From Methanobrevibacter wolinii SH (GTDB lineage Archaea > Methanobacteriota > Methanobacteria > Methanobacteriales > Methanobacteriaceae), in contig NZ_KK211376.1 in assembly GCF_000621965.1 (NCBI RefSeq), forward strand, positions 239,051-303,050: DNA of 64,000 nt, written 5' to 3'. The stretch's first letter is position 1. Each line of letters opens with the position of its first letter. Made by a program: the position numbers and the translations under genes. Shown piece after piece: positions 1-9,011 of the stretch. The notes under the pieces were generated by a model. The model saw only the letters and a program-made list of their open reading frames with translations, had not been told where the DNA came from and made no database searches.

Positions 1-1
1 C

Positions 2-619
2 ACAAGAGTTAGAGATATTGAATTTTTATGTGGAGTAAATAATCCAGTTACAATCCATAAAGAGCAAAAAATACGTTTAAAATTAGATGTAAGTAAAGTT
101 TATTTTTCACCAAGACTTACTAATGAAAGAAAAAGAATCCGTGATATAAGTCATGATGGTGAAAAAATATTAGATATGTTCTGTGGAGTCGGACCATTCC
201 CAATAGTAATTGCATCAAGAAAAGATGTTGATATAACTGCAGTAGATATAAATGATGTTGCAATCAAATATCTTAAAGAAAATATAAAGATGAATAAATT
301 AAAAGGTAGAATCACCCCAATTTGTGGAGATATTAAAGAGGTTATTAAAAATAAATTAAAAAATCAAAAATTTGATAGGATTCTTATGAATTTACCTGGA
401 ACTGCTTATGATTTTCTTGATTATGCATTTGAACTTATTGAAAACAATGGTATAATACATTATTATGAATTTGCACCTAACTGTGAAGAAGGTAGAAAAA
501 AACTAGAAAAAAAAGCAAAAGAACATAATATGAAAGTAAAAATTGAAAAATGCCATAAAGTACGTTCTACAAGTCCAGGAATGTGGCAAATGGCTTTTGA
601 TTGTAGAGTAAAATACTAA
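2..619 (+). CDS. trm5: tRNA (guanine37-N1)-methyltransferase Trm5, 5' truncated
   Basis: This is the C-terminal 205 residues of a class I SAM-dependent methyltransferase; the reading frame is open from base 2, so the start lies before the window. The fragment shows the archaeal Trm5 pre-catalytic segment (KLDVSKVYFSPRL, about residue 34 of the fragment), the SAM-binding motif I DMFCGVGPF (about 58-66), the acidic VDIN that follows, and the NLPG catalytic motif (about 129-132). The end RSTSPGMWQMAFDCRV is also typical. Trm5 methylates N1 of G37 next to the anticodon and limits frameshifting. The later ATG at 176 lies inside motif I and is not a real start. The next gene is convergent. Confidence 0.9.
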   Translation, partial: TRVRDIEFLCGVNNPVTIHKEQKIRLKLDVSKVYFSPRLTNERKRIRDISHDGEKILDMFCGVGPFPIVIASRKDVDITAVDINDVAIKYLKENIKMNKLKGRITPICGDIKEVIKNKLKNQKFDRILMNLPGTAYDFLDYAFELIENNGIIHYYEFAPNCEEGRKKLEKKAKEHNMKVKIEKCHKVRSTSPGMWQMAFDCRVKY

Positions 620-669
620 AAAAATAAAGATAGAAAATATCTTTATTAAATATATATTTTAAAAAAATA

Positions 670-766
670 GATTTTATTGAAATCCAATTTTTATAAGAAT
701 AATTAATATTTAAAAATCAGTATTAAGAAAGTTTATTTATAAAAATTTTGAGAATTTCAAGAAAGC
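670..766 (-). repeat. dispersed ~100-bp AT-rich element, copy 1 (inverted)
   Basis: Read on the minus strand this 97-bp stretch matches the copy at 34663-34767, including a 29-bp identical block (724-752 here). Its ends are TTGAAAT-type on one side and ATTTCAA-type on the other. It lies between the convergent genes trm5 and mtnA. Confidence 0.65.
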
Positions 767-835
767 AAAAAAAAATAATAAATTTTTAAAAAATTAATTA
801 AAACCTGTTACTATTTCTTATTTTAATACTTAAAA

Positions 836-1765
836 TCATAATGGATCAATAATTCCTTTTTCTGTAATTATTCCAGTAATTAAATCATTAGGAACAATAT
901 CAAATGCAGGATTAATTACTTCAGTACCTTTAGGACAGATTCTACATTTTCCATAATGAGTTACTTCATCAGCAGATCTTTCTTCAATTTTAGTATCATA
1001 AATTGAAATTTCATTATCAAAGGTAGAGTAAGGCGCAGCAACATAAAATGGAATATTAAATCGTTTAGCTGCAAGAGCAACCATAAAGGAACCTATTTTA
1101 TTAACAACTCCTCCTTTTGCTATTCTATCAGCACCAATTACAACTTTATCAATCATACCTTGACTCATAAGATAACCACTTGCAACATCACAAATAAGTT
1201 TTACAGGTATGTTTTCCTGTTGCATTTCCCAGACACTTAAGCTAGCACCTTGACCACGAGGACGAGTTTCATCACAAATAACATTAATATTTTTATTTTG
1301 TTCATTTGCCGCCCTTATAACTCCTAAAGCAGTACCATAATCAACACATGCTAATGCTCCAGCATTACAATGAGTAAGTATAGTATCTCCATCATCAATG
1401 ATTTCTGCACCATATTTACCAATTAAACGATTAATTTTCATATCTTCATTATACATTTTAATAGCTTCATCCAAAGGATTTTTACTATTTAAAACCCTAT
1501 CTACTGCCCAAAAAAGATTTTTTGCTGTTGGTCTTGCATCTTTAATTTCTTTTGCAGCTTTATTTAAATCAACATCATTAATATATGCAAGAACCATAGC
1601 AAATGCTGCAGATACACCAATAGCAGGAGCGCCTCTTACAGTCATGTTTTTAATTGCCTTAATAACATCTTTATAGTTATCACAGTAAACATATGTTAAT
1701 TCATCAGGTAATTTTCTTTGATCAATAAGTTTAAGTTTATTATTTTCCCATTCTAAAGTTTTCAT
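836..1765 (-). CDS. mtnA: S-methyl-5-thioribose-1-phosphate isomerase MtnA
   Basis: The enzyme isomerises methylthioribose 1-phosphate to methylthioribulose 1-phosphate in salvage of the methylthioadenosine left by polyamine synthesis and similar reactions. The 309-residue product belongs to the eIF2B-alpha/MtnA superfamily and carries the MtnA signatures RGAPAIG (44-50), THCNAGALA (131-139, catalytic Cys133), DETRPRGQGA (165-174) and GADR (211-214, catalytic Asp213), followed by NKIGS. It starts with the usual MtnA N terminus (TLEWENNKLKLIDQ), so it is complete, though at the short end for the family. No clear ribosome binding site precedes the ATG at 1765, so the message may be leaderless. 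The other superfamily option, ribose-1,5-bisphosphate isomerase, fits these motifs less well. It stands alone, convergent with trm5. Confidence 0.87.
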   Translation of the reverse strand: MKTLEWENNKLKLIDQRKLPDELTYVYCDNYKDVIKAIKNMTVRGAPAIGVSAAFAMVLAYINDVDLNKAAKEIKDARPTAKNLFWAVDRVLNSKNPLDEAIKMYNEDMKINRLIGKYGAEIIDDGDTILTHCNAGALACVDYGTALGVIRAANEQNKNINVICDETRPRGQGASLSVWEMQQENIPVKLICDVASGYLMSQGMIDKVVIGADRIAKGGVVNKIGSFMVALAAKRFNIPFYVAAPYSTFDNEISIYDTKIEERSADEVTHYGKCRICPKGTEVINPAFDIVPNDLITGIITEKGIIDPL

Positions 1766-2052
1766 AAATATTTATTAAATTTAAAAATTAAAAAAAGTTT
1801 TGATAAAATTTAAAAAAAGTATTTAATTATAATTAAATTAAAAAAACACATAATAAAAAATGATAATTTTAAATTCAAAAAATAGTTAATATTTAAATTA
1901 TTTTAAAATTTAACTTTAAAAATTAATACAATAAACTAAAAAAAAAGATTTTTATTAAAATCATTTAAAAATAAGGTATAAATTACCTCATTAAAAATAA
2001 ATTAATTTTAAAAAATTAAAAAATCAATAGATTTAAATTTTAAAAAATTAAA

Positions 2053-2982
2053 TTAGAAATGACTTTGTGGTGTTTGACTACCACCTAAATGATGATCATG
2101 AGATTTTTTACCTGGAATACCATAAGCATCCGCCCTACATTGAGTACATGCTCTAAATACAGGTATTATCTCCTCAACTTCTTCTCTTACTCCTTCAATC
2201 ATCATACAGTCAGGACGTTGATAATCTTTCATTTTATTTAATGGAATAAGTGGAAGTACATTCATCAATGAAGCGCCTCTTTTTGAAACTTCTTTTGCAA
2301 TTTCAACAATATGTTTATCATTTAATCCAGGAATTAATACAGAATTAACTTTTACAATAATTCCTAATTTATCTAATGCCTCAATACCTTCAAGTTGATT
2401 TTTTATTAAAATTTTTGCTCCTTCAACACCTTTATATACTTTATGATGATAATGAACAAAACCAACAATATCTTTAAGTATTTCAGGATCAACTGCATTA
2501 ACTGTTACAGTTACACTGTTTACTCCACAATCTGCAATTTCTTGTGCTTTCTCTGGAAGTAAAAGACCATTAGTACTCATACATTTAATTAACTCAGGGT
2601 GAGTTTCATTTAATTTATTAAAAAATTCAAATGTTTCTTCATTATCTAATGAATCACCAGGTCCAGCTACACCTACAACTGCAATAGGTTCTTCATCTAA
2701 AATTTTATCAACATGTTCAATTGCTTCATTAGCATTTAATACACATCCTGCAACACCAGGTCTATCTTCATCAGGATTATGTAATGACCTTTCACAAAAA
2801 TTACATCCAATATTACATTTAGGAGCAATAGGTACATGTGCCCTACCTACTTTATCATGTAATTTCTCATTAAAACATGGATGAGCTTTAGTAAGATGTG
2901 CAAATTTAGTTGCTCTGTGTTCTCCTTGACCTAATTTAGATAAAGGTCCTGTTTGATCTTGCTTATTATTAATATTACTCAT
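2053..2982 (-). CDS. nifB: NifB, radical SAM FeMo-cofactor / [8Fe-9S-C] cluster synthase
   Basis: NifB fuses two [4Fe-4S] clusters and inserts a SAM-derived carbide to make the [8Fe-9S-C] NifB-co (L-cluster). The 309-residue protein has the NifB N terminus HPCF (Cys36), the radical SAM motif CNIGCNFC (Cys56, Cys60, Cys63), RPGV, the GPGD loop (107-110) and the diagnostic CTQCRADAYG (Cys279, Cys282). It is the short, stand-alone methanogen form without a NifX/NafY domain. The last ~20 residues are His/Gly/Ser-rich and look unstructured. No nitrogenase structural gene (nifHDK) is in the window. The neighbours upstream on the same strand are mmp17-15-5-6-3, suggesting a role in supplying clusters for methyl-coenzyme M reductase activation. 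A GAGG ribosome binding site precedes the ATG, and a palindrome overlaps the likely promoter (3026-3043). Confidence 0.87.
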   Translation of the reverse strand: MSNINNKQDQTGPLSKLGQGEHRATKFAHLTKAHPCFNEKLHDKVGRAHVPIAPKCNIGCNFCERSLHNPDEDRPGVAGCVLNANEAIEHVDKILDEEPIAVVGVAGPGDSLDNEETFEFFNKLNETHPELIKCMSTNGLLLPEKAQEIADCGVNSVTVTVNAVDPEILKDIVGFVHYHHKVYKGVEGAKILIKNQLEGIEALDKLGIIVKVNSVLIPGLNDKHIVEIAKEVSKRGASLMNVLPLIPLNKMKDYQRPDCMMIEGVREEVEEIIPVFRACTQCRADAYGIPGKKSHDHHLGGSQTPQSHF

Positions 2983-3025
2983 ATTATCTGCCTCAGAAAT
3001 ATTAATATTAAATAAATAAAAACTT

Positions 3026-3066
3026 ATTCGAAAATATACGAATTAATTAAAATTATATTATAAAAT
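3026..3066 (-). promoter_or_regulatory. candidate promoter and operator of nifB
   Basis: Reading toward nifB there is a TATA-like TTATAATATA (about 3057-3066), followed by the palindrome ATTCG-N8-CGAAT (3026-3043) that ends 43 bases before the start codon. A palindrome between the TATA box and the expected transcript start is where archaeal repressors bind. The half-site differs from the GGAA-N6-TTCC operator of NrpR. The function is inferred. Confidence 0.4.
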
Positions 3067-3241
3067 CATGTTTATAAATTTTACTATAATTTTATAATAT
3101 ATCTTTTTTTGAAAATATAAAATTAAAATAAAAAATATCTATAAAAAATTAGTAAAATAACCAAAATATTTAAACGAAAAATAAAGAGATAATGAGAATT
3201 AAGATTAAATAATTTTTAAAAATATAAAAAATACTTAAAAA

Positions 3242-3793
3242 TTAACTTAATTCTTTAATATATTCTTCAGCTTTTTCAACATATTTATCCATAATTAACT
3301 CATCAGTTGCAACAACTGCAACAATATCATTAATTGACATATCTTTAATTATTTTAAAACCTTCTGGGACAATCCTATAAATCCCATCATATATTCTTTT
3401 TTGAAGATTAATAAATGGATTATCAACAATGAAATCATTTGCTCTAGATTCATCACCATCTAAAATAATTGTATATCTATCTGGTTGATGAACATTTTCT
3501 CTATCATATTCTCTCCATAAAACTTTAAGAATATTTGGAAGATAATTTTCATCATCAATTAATACTCTAGTTTGATTATCTGATTCAGAATATTTTGCTT
3601 TAGCAACATCCTTAAGATATTTAGTAGATGCAGTCTTTTTCATTTTAATAGCAATAATAAAAACTGCATCATCAGGATTTACAAATGCCCTTAAATCCAA
3701 AACAGAAGGCCCTAACTGAAGATCTTGAAATATTTGTTTAATAATCATATCATAAACTTCAGCACCATTTTCATCATATGATTCAACTAACAT
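3242..3793 (-). CDS. mmp17: methanogenesis marker protein 17 (Mmp17)
   Basis: This is a methanogen-specific protein (DUF2102 family), about 183 residues from the chosen ATG. In Methanococcus maripaludis Mmp17 is a subunit of the ATP-dependent complex that reduces F430 in methyl-coenzyme M reductase. The sequence is soluble and has no membrane segment or Cys-rich motif. I chose the ATG at 3793 rather than the GTG at 3802 because that GTG is part of a GTGAT ribosome binding site sitting four bases before the ATG. It is the last gene of the mmp3-6-5-15-17 operon and follows the mmp15 stop by 14 bases. The family assignment rests on recognised sequence and on the conserved gene order. Confidence 0.8.
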   Translation of the reverse strand: MLVESYDENGAEVYDMIIKQIFQDLQLGPSVLDLRAFVNPDDAVFIIAIKMKKTASTKYLKDVAKAKYSESDNQTRVLIDDENYLPNILKVLWREYDRENVHQPDRYTIILDGDESRANDFIVDNPFINLQKRIYDGIYRIVPEGFKIIKDMSINDIVAVVATDELIMDKYVEKAEEYIKELS

Positions 3794-3807
3794 AAAAATC
3801 ACTATAA

Positions 3808-5046
3808 TTATTCATTATTCCTATTTCCTAAACCAGATACAAGTAATGCTGCACCAACAGCACCAATATGTTGTGAATATTCAGGTACAATAATATCAAT
3901 TCCACCTAAAATATCACTTACAGCTTCAACAAGACCAGAAATTAAAGAAGTACCACCTACTTGGATTAAAGGTTCCCTAATATCAATTTCTTGAAGTTGT
4001 TGCTCATAGACTTGTTGAGCTACTGAGTGACATGCTGCATCTGCAACATCTTCTTTAGATCCACCTGCTGCTAAGGTAGTTACTAAATCTTGAATACCAA
4101 ATACAATACAGTAACTGTTTAATGTAGCATTTCTATAATTACCTTTAACAGCTAAAGGACCAAGTTCTGTAATATCTACATCTAAACGACGAGAAGTTAA
4201 ATCTAAAAATCTTCCAGAAGCACCTGCACAAATACCACCCATAGTAAAGTTATCTGGAATACCATTGTTTACAGTAATTACTTTATTATCCATACCACCA
4301 ATATCTAAAACAGTAGCTTCACCTCTTTGTTTATCTGCAAGATAAACTGCACCTTTAGCATTTACAGAAATTTCTTCTTGAATAAGTTCTGCATTTAATT
4401 GTTTACCTATAGTTAAACGACCATATCCAGTAGTTCCAATACCATCAAGATCATTCCAACCATATCCAGTTTCACCAAATGCATCACTTGCAGCTTTATT
4501 AACAGATTCCATAATATCTTTAGTTGCAGTCCAACCAGTACCAATTACTTTATTTTTTTCCATTAAAACAACTTTAGTAGTAGTTGAACCAGAATCAATA
4601 CCCATAGTTAATCCTTCTTGTTTTTCACGAGCAAGAATACTTCTTCTAGCAACAGTAGTTACTAAAGCTTCCATACGAATAAATAATTCATCTGCTTTAG
4701 TTTTTTCTGTGAAAGAATAAGTAACTACAGGTATATGGGAGTTTTGTTGTATAAATCTTCTAACTTCATTTCTTATTAATGCACCTTCAGCACATCTGAA
4801 ACAAGTACATACAAATACTGCATCAGCTTTTGTACGTCCTTCAACAATACTCATAGCACGTGCAATCATCAATTTTAAGTTTGGACTTTGAGCTGAAAAA
4901 CCAAACTTAACATAAGATTCTTCAATATAATCTAAATCAATATCAGGAAGTATGATTTCAGCACCAAATGTTAAAGCAGCTTTTTCAACTTCTTTAAGAA
5001 TACCACTGTATTCTACACCACATCCAACTAATGCTATCTTTACCAT
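3808..5046 (-). CDS. mmp15: methanogenesis marker protein 15, BadF/HgdC-type ATPase
   Basis: The C-terminal part (from about residue 150) is an ASKHA-fold ATPase of the 2-hydroxyacyl-CoA dehydratase activator type. It shows the phosphate loop DSGSTTTK (151-158), TTGYGR, DIGGMD and the motif [13 protein letters not shown]. Cys273 and Cys313 match the two cysteines that bridge a [4Fe-4S] cluster in activator dimers. The N-terminal ~140 residues form a separate domain with a Cys cluster (FVCTCFRC, Cys80, 82, 85). By family, ATP hydrolysis would drive low-potential electron transfer; a role in reductive activation is inferred from the neighbours. The ATG at 5046 is preferred over the upstream one at 5067, because GGAGGA lies eight bases before it and it sits one base after the mmp5 stop. 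The protein is then 412 residues. Confidence 0.85.
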   Translation of the reverse strand: MVKIALVGCGVEYSGILKEVEKAALTFGAEIILPDIDLDYIEESYVKFGFSAQSPNLKLMIARAMSIVEGRTKADAVFVCTCFRCAEGALIRNEVRRFIQQNSHIPVVTYSFTEKTKADELFIRMEALVTTVARRSILAREKQEGLTMGIDSGSTTTKVVLMEKNKVIGTGWTATKDIMESVNKAASDAFGETGYGWNDLDGIGTTGYGRLTIGKQLNAELIQEEISVNAKGAVYLADKQRGEATVLDIGGMDNKVITVNNGIPDNFTMGGICAGASGRFLDLTSRRLDVDITELGPLAVKGNYRNATLNSYCIVFGIQDLVTTLAAGGSKEDVADAACHSVAQQVYEQQLQEIDIREPLIQVGGTSLISGLVEAVSDILGGIDIIVPEYSQHIGAVGAALLVSGLGNRNNE

Positions 5047-5047
5047 A

Positions 5048-5500
5048 CTAATTTCCTCCTTCTTCATTTAATGAATCTAAAAATGCATTAATTTTATTTA
5101 CCATATCAAATGTTTCATCACGGTTAGTAGGATATGAAAGTTCTAATTTAGGAATATTTTTTTTACGTAAACAAAACATAGCAAGTTCATTAGTTCTTGC
5201 GCAACCAACACAACCAAAACCAATAGGTGCATCATCGATAATAATTGCTGCTTCTGCATCATCAATTAATGGGCCGATTACAGCCATCCTTCCCCTTACT
5301 CCAGAAGGAACTTCAATAGCTGCATATTTTAATCCTTTTAAAGGATCTTCCTCAGTAATATTCATAGGTGGAGAATCTATCTCAGGATCTCTTACTTTTT
5401 GAGACATTGCTTTTTGTAAAGCCAATACAGTATGGCCTTTTCTTTCAATTAAATCTCCTAAAACTAAAGAATTGGGAGGATAAATAGCTACTTTTACCAT
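5048..5500 (-). CDS. mmp5: methanogenesis marker protein 5
   Basis: This is a small methanogen-specific protein of 150 residues with no assigned activity. The C-terminal half carries [10 protein letters not shown] and a further cysteine (Cys97, Cys100, Cys110), a pattern compatible with metal or cluster binding. It is the third gene of the mmp3-6-5-15-17 operon, with GGTGAT six bases before its ATG, and its stop codon is one base from the mmp15 start, so translation is probably coupled. The spacer to mmp6 (122 bases) contains a tandem duplication. The assignment comes from recognised family sequence and gene order. Confidence 0.8.
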   Translation of the reverse strand: MVKVAIYPPNSLVLGDLIERKGHTVLALQKAMSQKVRDPEIDSPPMNITEEDPLKGLKYAAIEVPSGVRGRMAVIGPLIDDAEAAIIIDDAPIGFGCVGCARTNELAMFCLRKKNIPKLELSYPTNRDETFDMVNKINAFLDSLNEEGGN

Positions 5501-5542
5501 TATATCACCATAATCATATTATCTCTCTATTTTTTATATGTT

Positions 5543-5628
5543 TTTTATTTAATCTAATTAAGAATATTTAAAATCATGAATCTTATATGATTTTTATTTA
5601 ATCTAATTAAGAATATTTAAAATTATGA
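5543..5628. repeat. two-copy tandem repeat in the mmp6-mmp5 spacer
   Basis: Copies start at 5543 and 5592 (period 49) and share TTTTATTTAATCTAATTAAG and the following AATATTTAAAAT. The second copy contains the mmp6 stop codon, so a duplication of the gene end and its trailer has lengthened the spacer inside the operon. Confidence 0.75.
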
Positions 5629-6108
5629 TTCTTCTTTGGAATCTTCTTTTTCTATTATTTCATTTACAATATCAACTAAATCATTAACAGGTACAGGTTT
5701 AGGTCTTTCAACATAAACTTCTTTAGGATGTTTTAATGCATCACCAACATCACCAAGAATCTCATATTCTTTCTCCATTTGGTGAAAACCTTCTCTAGGA
5801 CCATACCTATGACCTCTACAACGTCTAGGATCTCCTGGTGGAAATCCTCTAGATTTAGTAAATATATTATAAGGATCTAATTTTCTTACTTCTTTTACTG
5901 CTTCTTCAACATATTCTCTTTTACCACTAACCATTGCACCATAACATGTCCATTTAATAGTTAAAGGTAAATTTAGTAAATGCATACGATTAGCAATTTG
6001 ATTTTCACTAACATTAGCTTTAGGACCTAATATAATCATTCTAATTGCATAATCAGGATCAGATTCTTCAGCAGATAATTTAGGACTAATGCTTAAGTTC
6101 GCGGACAT
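5623..6108 (-). CDS. mmp6: methanogenesis marker protein 6
   Basis: This is a methanogen-specific protein of 161 residues with no known activity. The distinctive part is a Gly/Arg/Pro-rich stretch at about 88-110 ([20 protein letters not shown]), and the C terminus is acidic. The gene overlaps the end of mmp3 by 23 bases; GGAGAG inside the mmp3 coding region serves as its ribosome binding site, so the two are translationally coupled. It is the second gene of the mmp3-6-5-15-17 operon. Mmp6 usually travels with Mmp5 and Mmp3 in methanogens, which supports the call. Confidence 0.8.
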   Translation of the reverse strand: MSANLSISPKLSAEESDPDYAIRMIILGPKANVSENQIANRMHLLNLPLTIKWTCYGAMVSGKREYVEEAVKEVRKLDPYNIFTKSRGFPPGDPRRCRGHRYGPREGFHQMEKEYEILGDVGDALKHPKEVYVERPKPVPVNDLVDIVNEIIEKEDSKEES

Positions 6109-7630
6109 ATAAAATCTCTCCTTCTTTTAATCTACCAATTAATTCTAAATCAGTTATAACTTTTCCAATAATATTAGTAGCTTCAAATGGTTCAGCTGTT
6201 GGACCAAAATCATTATTTGGTTCAAACCTTACACCTACTAAACCAACATTCTTTTTAACCATATTAGTTACACCAATAATACCTGCATCAATAGTATCTA
6301 CATTTGGAGTATTTTCAGGAATAAGACCTTTAGCATCTTTAGAATCTCCTTCAAATATGGACATATTCATTCCAGGAAAAGCAAAATGAACTTTTAATTG
6401 ACCAATTGGTTTTTCAACCAATCCAGTTAATTTTCTAAAGTACCAAACAGTTCTTGGTGCTTTATCAGTGAGTTCAATAATAGTAATATCTTTTTCAGGG
6501 TATGCAGTAGTAGTAACTTTACCTTCTTTAATAATATCTAAAGTTGATTCTGGTACTTGAGAAACAACAATTGCATCATCATCTTTAAATCCATCTCTAA
6601 TTTGTTCAATACCCATAGAATCTAATAAATCATTAGCTTCTTTTTGAGTTTTATTTAATGTCATTATTCTTTGTGGATTTGATCTAATAGTGATAGTGTC
6701 ACCAAATTTAGCAGAATCAATAAGTTCCATACCTTTAACAACATTACCAACAATAGTATGAGAATCTACTTCTACTCTTTCAGACCTATAAATATAAATA
6801 TTACCAATTCCACTACCTGTATTTCTCATAGTAATAGTACCACGTTTACGAACCCCAGTTTCTTCAAGAGGTCTTCCAATACCTTGTAGTTGGTAAAAAC
6901 CAATGAAAGAATTAGCATCATAATCTACTTTAATAACACCATCATCAATTAATGAAAATAAATGTTCTACAGAATTAGGTGAATTAAAATTTGGTTTAAT
7001 TTCAACATAAGTAAATAGTTCATAACCTTCTTTCAATTCAGTGTCTAAATCATAAACAGAAGCACTATCTGTAGTAGTGGTTCTTTCAATAATTGGTTCA
7101 ATATTTAAAATAGAGTCATCTTCATTTAATTTATTAAGAGTTTTTCTACCACCAATAACTTCAGCAAAAACTCCCCTATTATAATCAGGAACTCCATAAA
7201 TACTATTATGTTTATCTTTAGAAAAAATAATATGAGTTGACTCATTACTAAAACCAGATAAACTTAAAATCACTTCTAAATCCATATATCTATATTCATT
7301 ATGAGTAGGTTTTAAATCAGTAACAAAAGGACCAGCAGCCACCTCTGTTGAAGAAAACCATCTGATAGGACAACCAATAATCTCTTTATATTGATTTTTC
7401 CAAATATCTACAAGAGGTTTTGCCTCTTTCTTATCAGACATCTCAATAATTATACTACCTTTAGGAGTTTTAATTTTAAATTTGTTAATATTCTTCTGAA
7501 TTTCCTTTTCTCCTTTAATCAAACATAGAATACTTCCAGGATTATAAGGAGCATTAGAATATTCAATAGCATCTTTAATAGTAGAGCCATCTTTAATATT
7601 TATTTCTTCTCCATTGATTTTTATTAACAT
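6086..7630 (-). CDS. mmp3: methanogenesis marker protein 3 (Mmp3, UPF0288 family)
   Basis: This 514-residue methanogen protein starts with a ubiquitin-like domain (about 1-70) and continues with segments resembling cyclophilin-fold regions (for example [12 protein letters not shown] and the GxPxxNxx-like stretches near the C terminus). In M. maripaludis Mmp3 is a subunit of the ATP-driven methyl-coenzyme M reductase activation complex. It is the first gene of the operon, preceded by AAGGAGAT five bases before the ATG. The 354 bases upstream, up to mmp2, must hold the operon promoter. Length and sequence agree with the family. Confidence 0.83.
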   Translation of the reverse strand: MLIKINGEEINIKDGSTIKDAIEYSNAPYNPGSILCLIKGEKEIQKNINKFKIKTPKGSIIIEMSDKKEAKPLVDIWKNQYKEIIGCPIRWFSSTEVAAGPFVTDLKPTHNEYRYMDLEVILSLSGFSNESTHIIFSKDKHNSIYGVPDYNRGVFAEVIGGRKTLNKLNEDDSILNIEPIIERTTTTDSASVYDLDTELKEGYELFTYVEIKPNFNSPNSVEHLFSLIDDGVIKVDYDANSFIGFYQLQGIGRPLEETGVRKRGTITMRNTGSGIGNIYIYRSERVEVDSHTIVGNVVKGMELIDSAKFGDTITIRSNPQRIMTLNKTQKEANDLLDSMGIEQIRDGFKDDDAIVVSQVPESTLDIIKEGKVTTTAYPEKDITIIELTDKAPRTVWYFRKLTGLVEKPIGQLKVHFAFPGMNMSIFEGDSKDAKGLIPENTPNVDTIDAGIIGVTNMVKKNVGLVGVRFEPNNDFGPTAEPFEATNIIGKVITDLELIGRLKEGEILYVRELKH

Positions 7631-7984
7631 AAAATCTCCTTAATTAGATTTTTAAATATAATTAATTTTATAAAAAATATCTTAAATAATTATATAAAAA
7701 GTATAATAAAAAAATCTTTCTAAATAATTAAAAAAATAATAAAAAATAACTATGTTGAAAACTTAATTTAATTTAAAAATTTAAGTTATATAAAGTAATT
7801 ATTTTTAAAATAAAAAATAAATACCTCTAAAATTTAAAATATAAAAGATTAATTAATTTTAAACCAAAATTAGAGAGTATTTAAAATTAAAATATCAAAA
7901 AACTACATAACTTTAAATTAAAAATAAATATTATTTAAAATTTAAATAATTTCAACAAGTTAAAGATATTAATTTTAATAAATA
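7631..7984. other. intergenic region between mmp2 and the mmp3 operon
   Basis: This is 354 bases of A/T-rich DNA without an open reading frame. It holds TGTTGAAA at about 7754 and ATTTCAACAAG at about 7949, an outward-facing pair like the ends of the dispersed element, here about 200 bases apart. The promoter of the mmp3 operon should lie in the left part, but I cannot place a TATA box with confidence. Confidence 0.4.
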
Positions 7985-8968
7985 TTAATAATCTCCAAAT
8001 TTTAAAACAGGATTTTCATCTTGTTTAAATACTGCTAATTTTTCATTTTCATTTTCTAAATAAAGTACTTTTTCATTTGTAACAGTACCAACAACATTTG
8101 TAGTTAAGGAATACTTTTCTAAATTTTTAATAATATTATCACAATTTTCACTTGGAGCTGTTAAAACAAAGCCAGCACCAGGATAAGCTTTAAGCCAAAC
8201 TTCCCACGGTACATCTTCATTTTTAGGGATTTTCTCAAGATTAACAACTGCACCAACACCAGATGCCTCAAGTAACATTTCTAATGTCCCAAGAATTCCA
8301 GGATTACTAATATCTTTACCAGCAGTAGGTAATTTTTCATTTGCAATTTTATTCATAACACTTATTTGGTCTCTTACAAGCTGAAAATCTTTATTATATG
8401 TAGTATCCCAATTTAATTTAGTTTCTTCATCATAAAATCTTCCTTCTAAATCAATTGCAACAAGAACTTTATCTCCAACATTTGCACCAGAAGAAGAAAT
8501 AATTTTATCTTTATCCATTATCCCAATAATTGCAACACTAACTGAATTATACTCTGCATCAGGATGGAAATGTCCCCCAACCATAGGAACATTAAATTTC
8601 TCACAACCACATTTAATTCCTTTAATTAATTCTTCAGAAACATTATCATTATTTGCAGCTAATATATTAACCATTGCAAGAGGTTTACCTCCCATTGCAG
8701 CAATATCATTTACATTTACTAAAACAGCACAATAACCTGCCCAGTAAGGATCTAATTCTATTAATTGACCCCAAATACCATCTGCTGCAAATAATATTAC
8801 TTGATTATTTCCAATGTCAATTGCTGATGCATCATCACCAAAGTCTAAAAGAACATCACCAGAAATATTATAAACACTTTCTAATAAATTAGTAACCTCA
8901 GAAATAGAATTTTTTCTAGTAACGCCTTTAAAATCTTGAATTAATTTAACTAGATTAGCCAAATCCAA
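7985..8968 (-). CDS. mmp2: methanogenesis marker protein 2, AIR synthase/SelD-like
   Basis: This 327-residue protein belongs to the PurM/ThiL/SelD ATP-binding superfamily and matches the methanogen-restricted marker 2 branch. Visible features are the Asp-rich ATP-Mg motif DFGDDASAID, the dimer-core VNVNDIAAMGGKP, VGGHFHPD and the C-terminal SNPGILGTLEMLLEASG. The fold binds ATP at a dimer interface and usually phosphorylates or activates a small substrate; the substrate of Mmp2 is unknown. I place the start at the TTG at 8968, because AGAAGGTG lies six bases before it; the GTG at 8977 is part of that ribosome binding site. It follows the DUF2117 gene by 43 bases on the same strand and is probably co-transcribed. 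Confidence 0.8.
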   Translation of the reverse strand: MDLANLVKLIQDFKGVTRKNSISEVTNLLESVYNISGDVLLDFGDDASAIDIGNNQVILFAADGIWGQLIELDPYWAGYCAVLVNVNDIAAMGGKPLAMVNILAANNDNVSEELIKGIKCGCEKFNVPMVGGHFHPDAEYNSVSVAIIGIMDKDKIISSSGANVGDKVLVAIDLEGRFYDEETKLNWDTTYNKDFQLVRDQISVMNKIANEKLPTAGKDISNPGILGTLEMLLEASGVGAVVNLEKIPKNEDVPWEVWLKAYPGAGFVLTAPSENCDNIIKNLEKYSLTTNVVGTVTNEKVLYLENENEKLAVFKQDENPVLKFGDY

Positions 8969-9011
8969 AAAGTACACCTTCTACTTATTTTATAAAATTT
9001 TTAAAAAAAAA

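Noticed and set aside
1398-1676. Open frame on the plus strand inside mtnA
   Set aside because: It lies wholly opposite a well-supported gene, has no ribosome binding site and encodes a low-complexity hydrophobic translation typical of the antisense of this codon usage.
2053-2982. nifB as evidence that the organism fixes nitrogen
   Set aside because: No nifHDK, nifEN or nifI genes are present in the window, and many methanogens carry nifB alone. Nitrogen fixation cannot be claimed.
7754-7959. A longer, ~200-bp version of the dispersed element in the mmp2-mmp3 space
   Set aside because: Only the short ends TGTTGAAA and TTTCAACA match; the interior shows no alignable similarity, so it could be chance.
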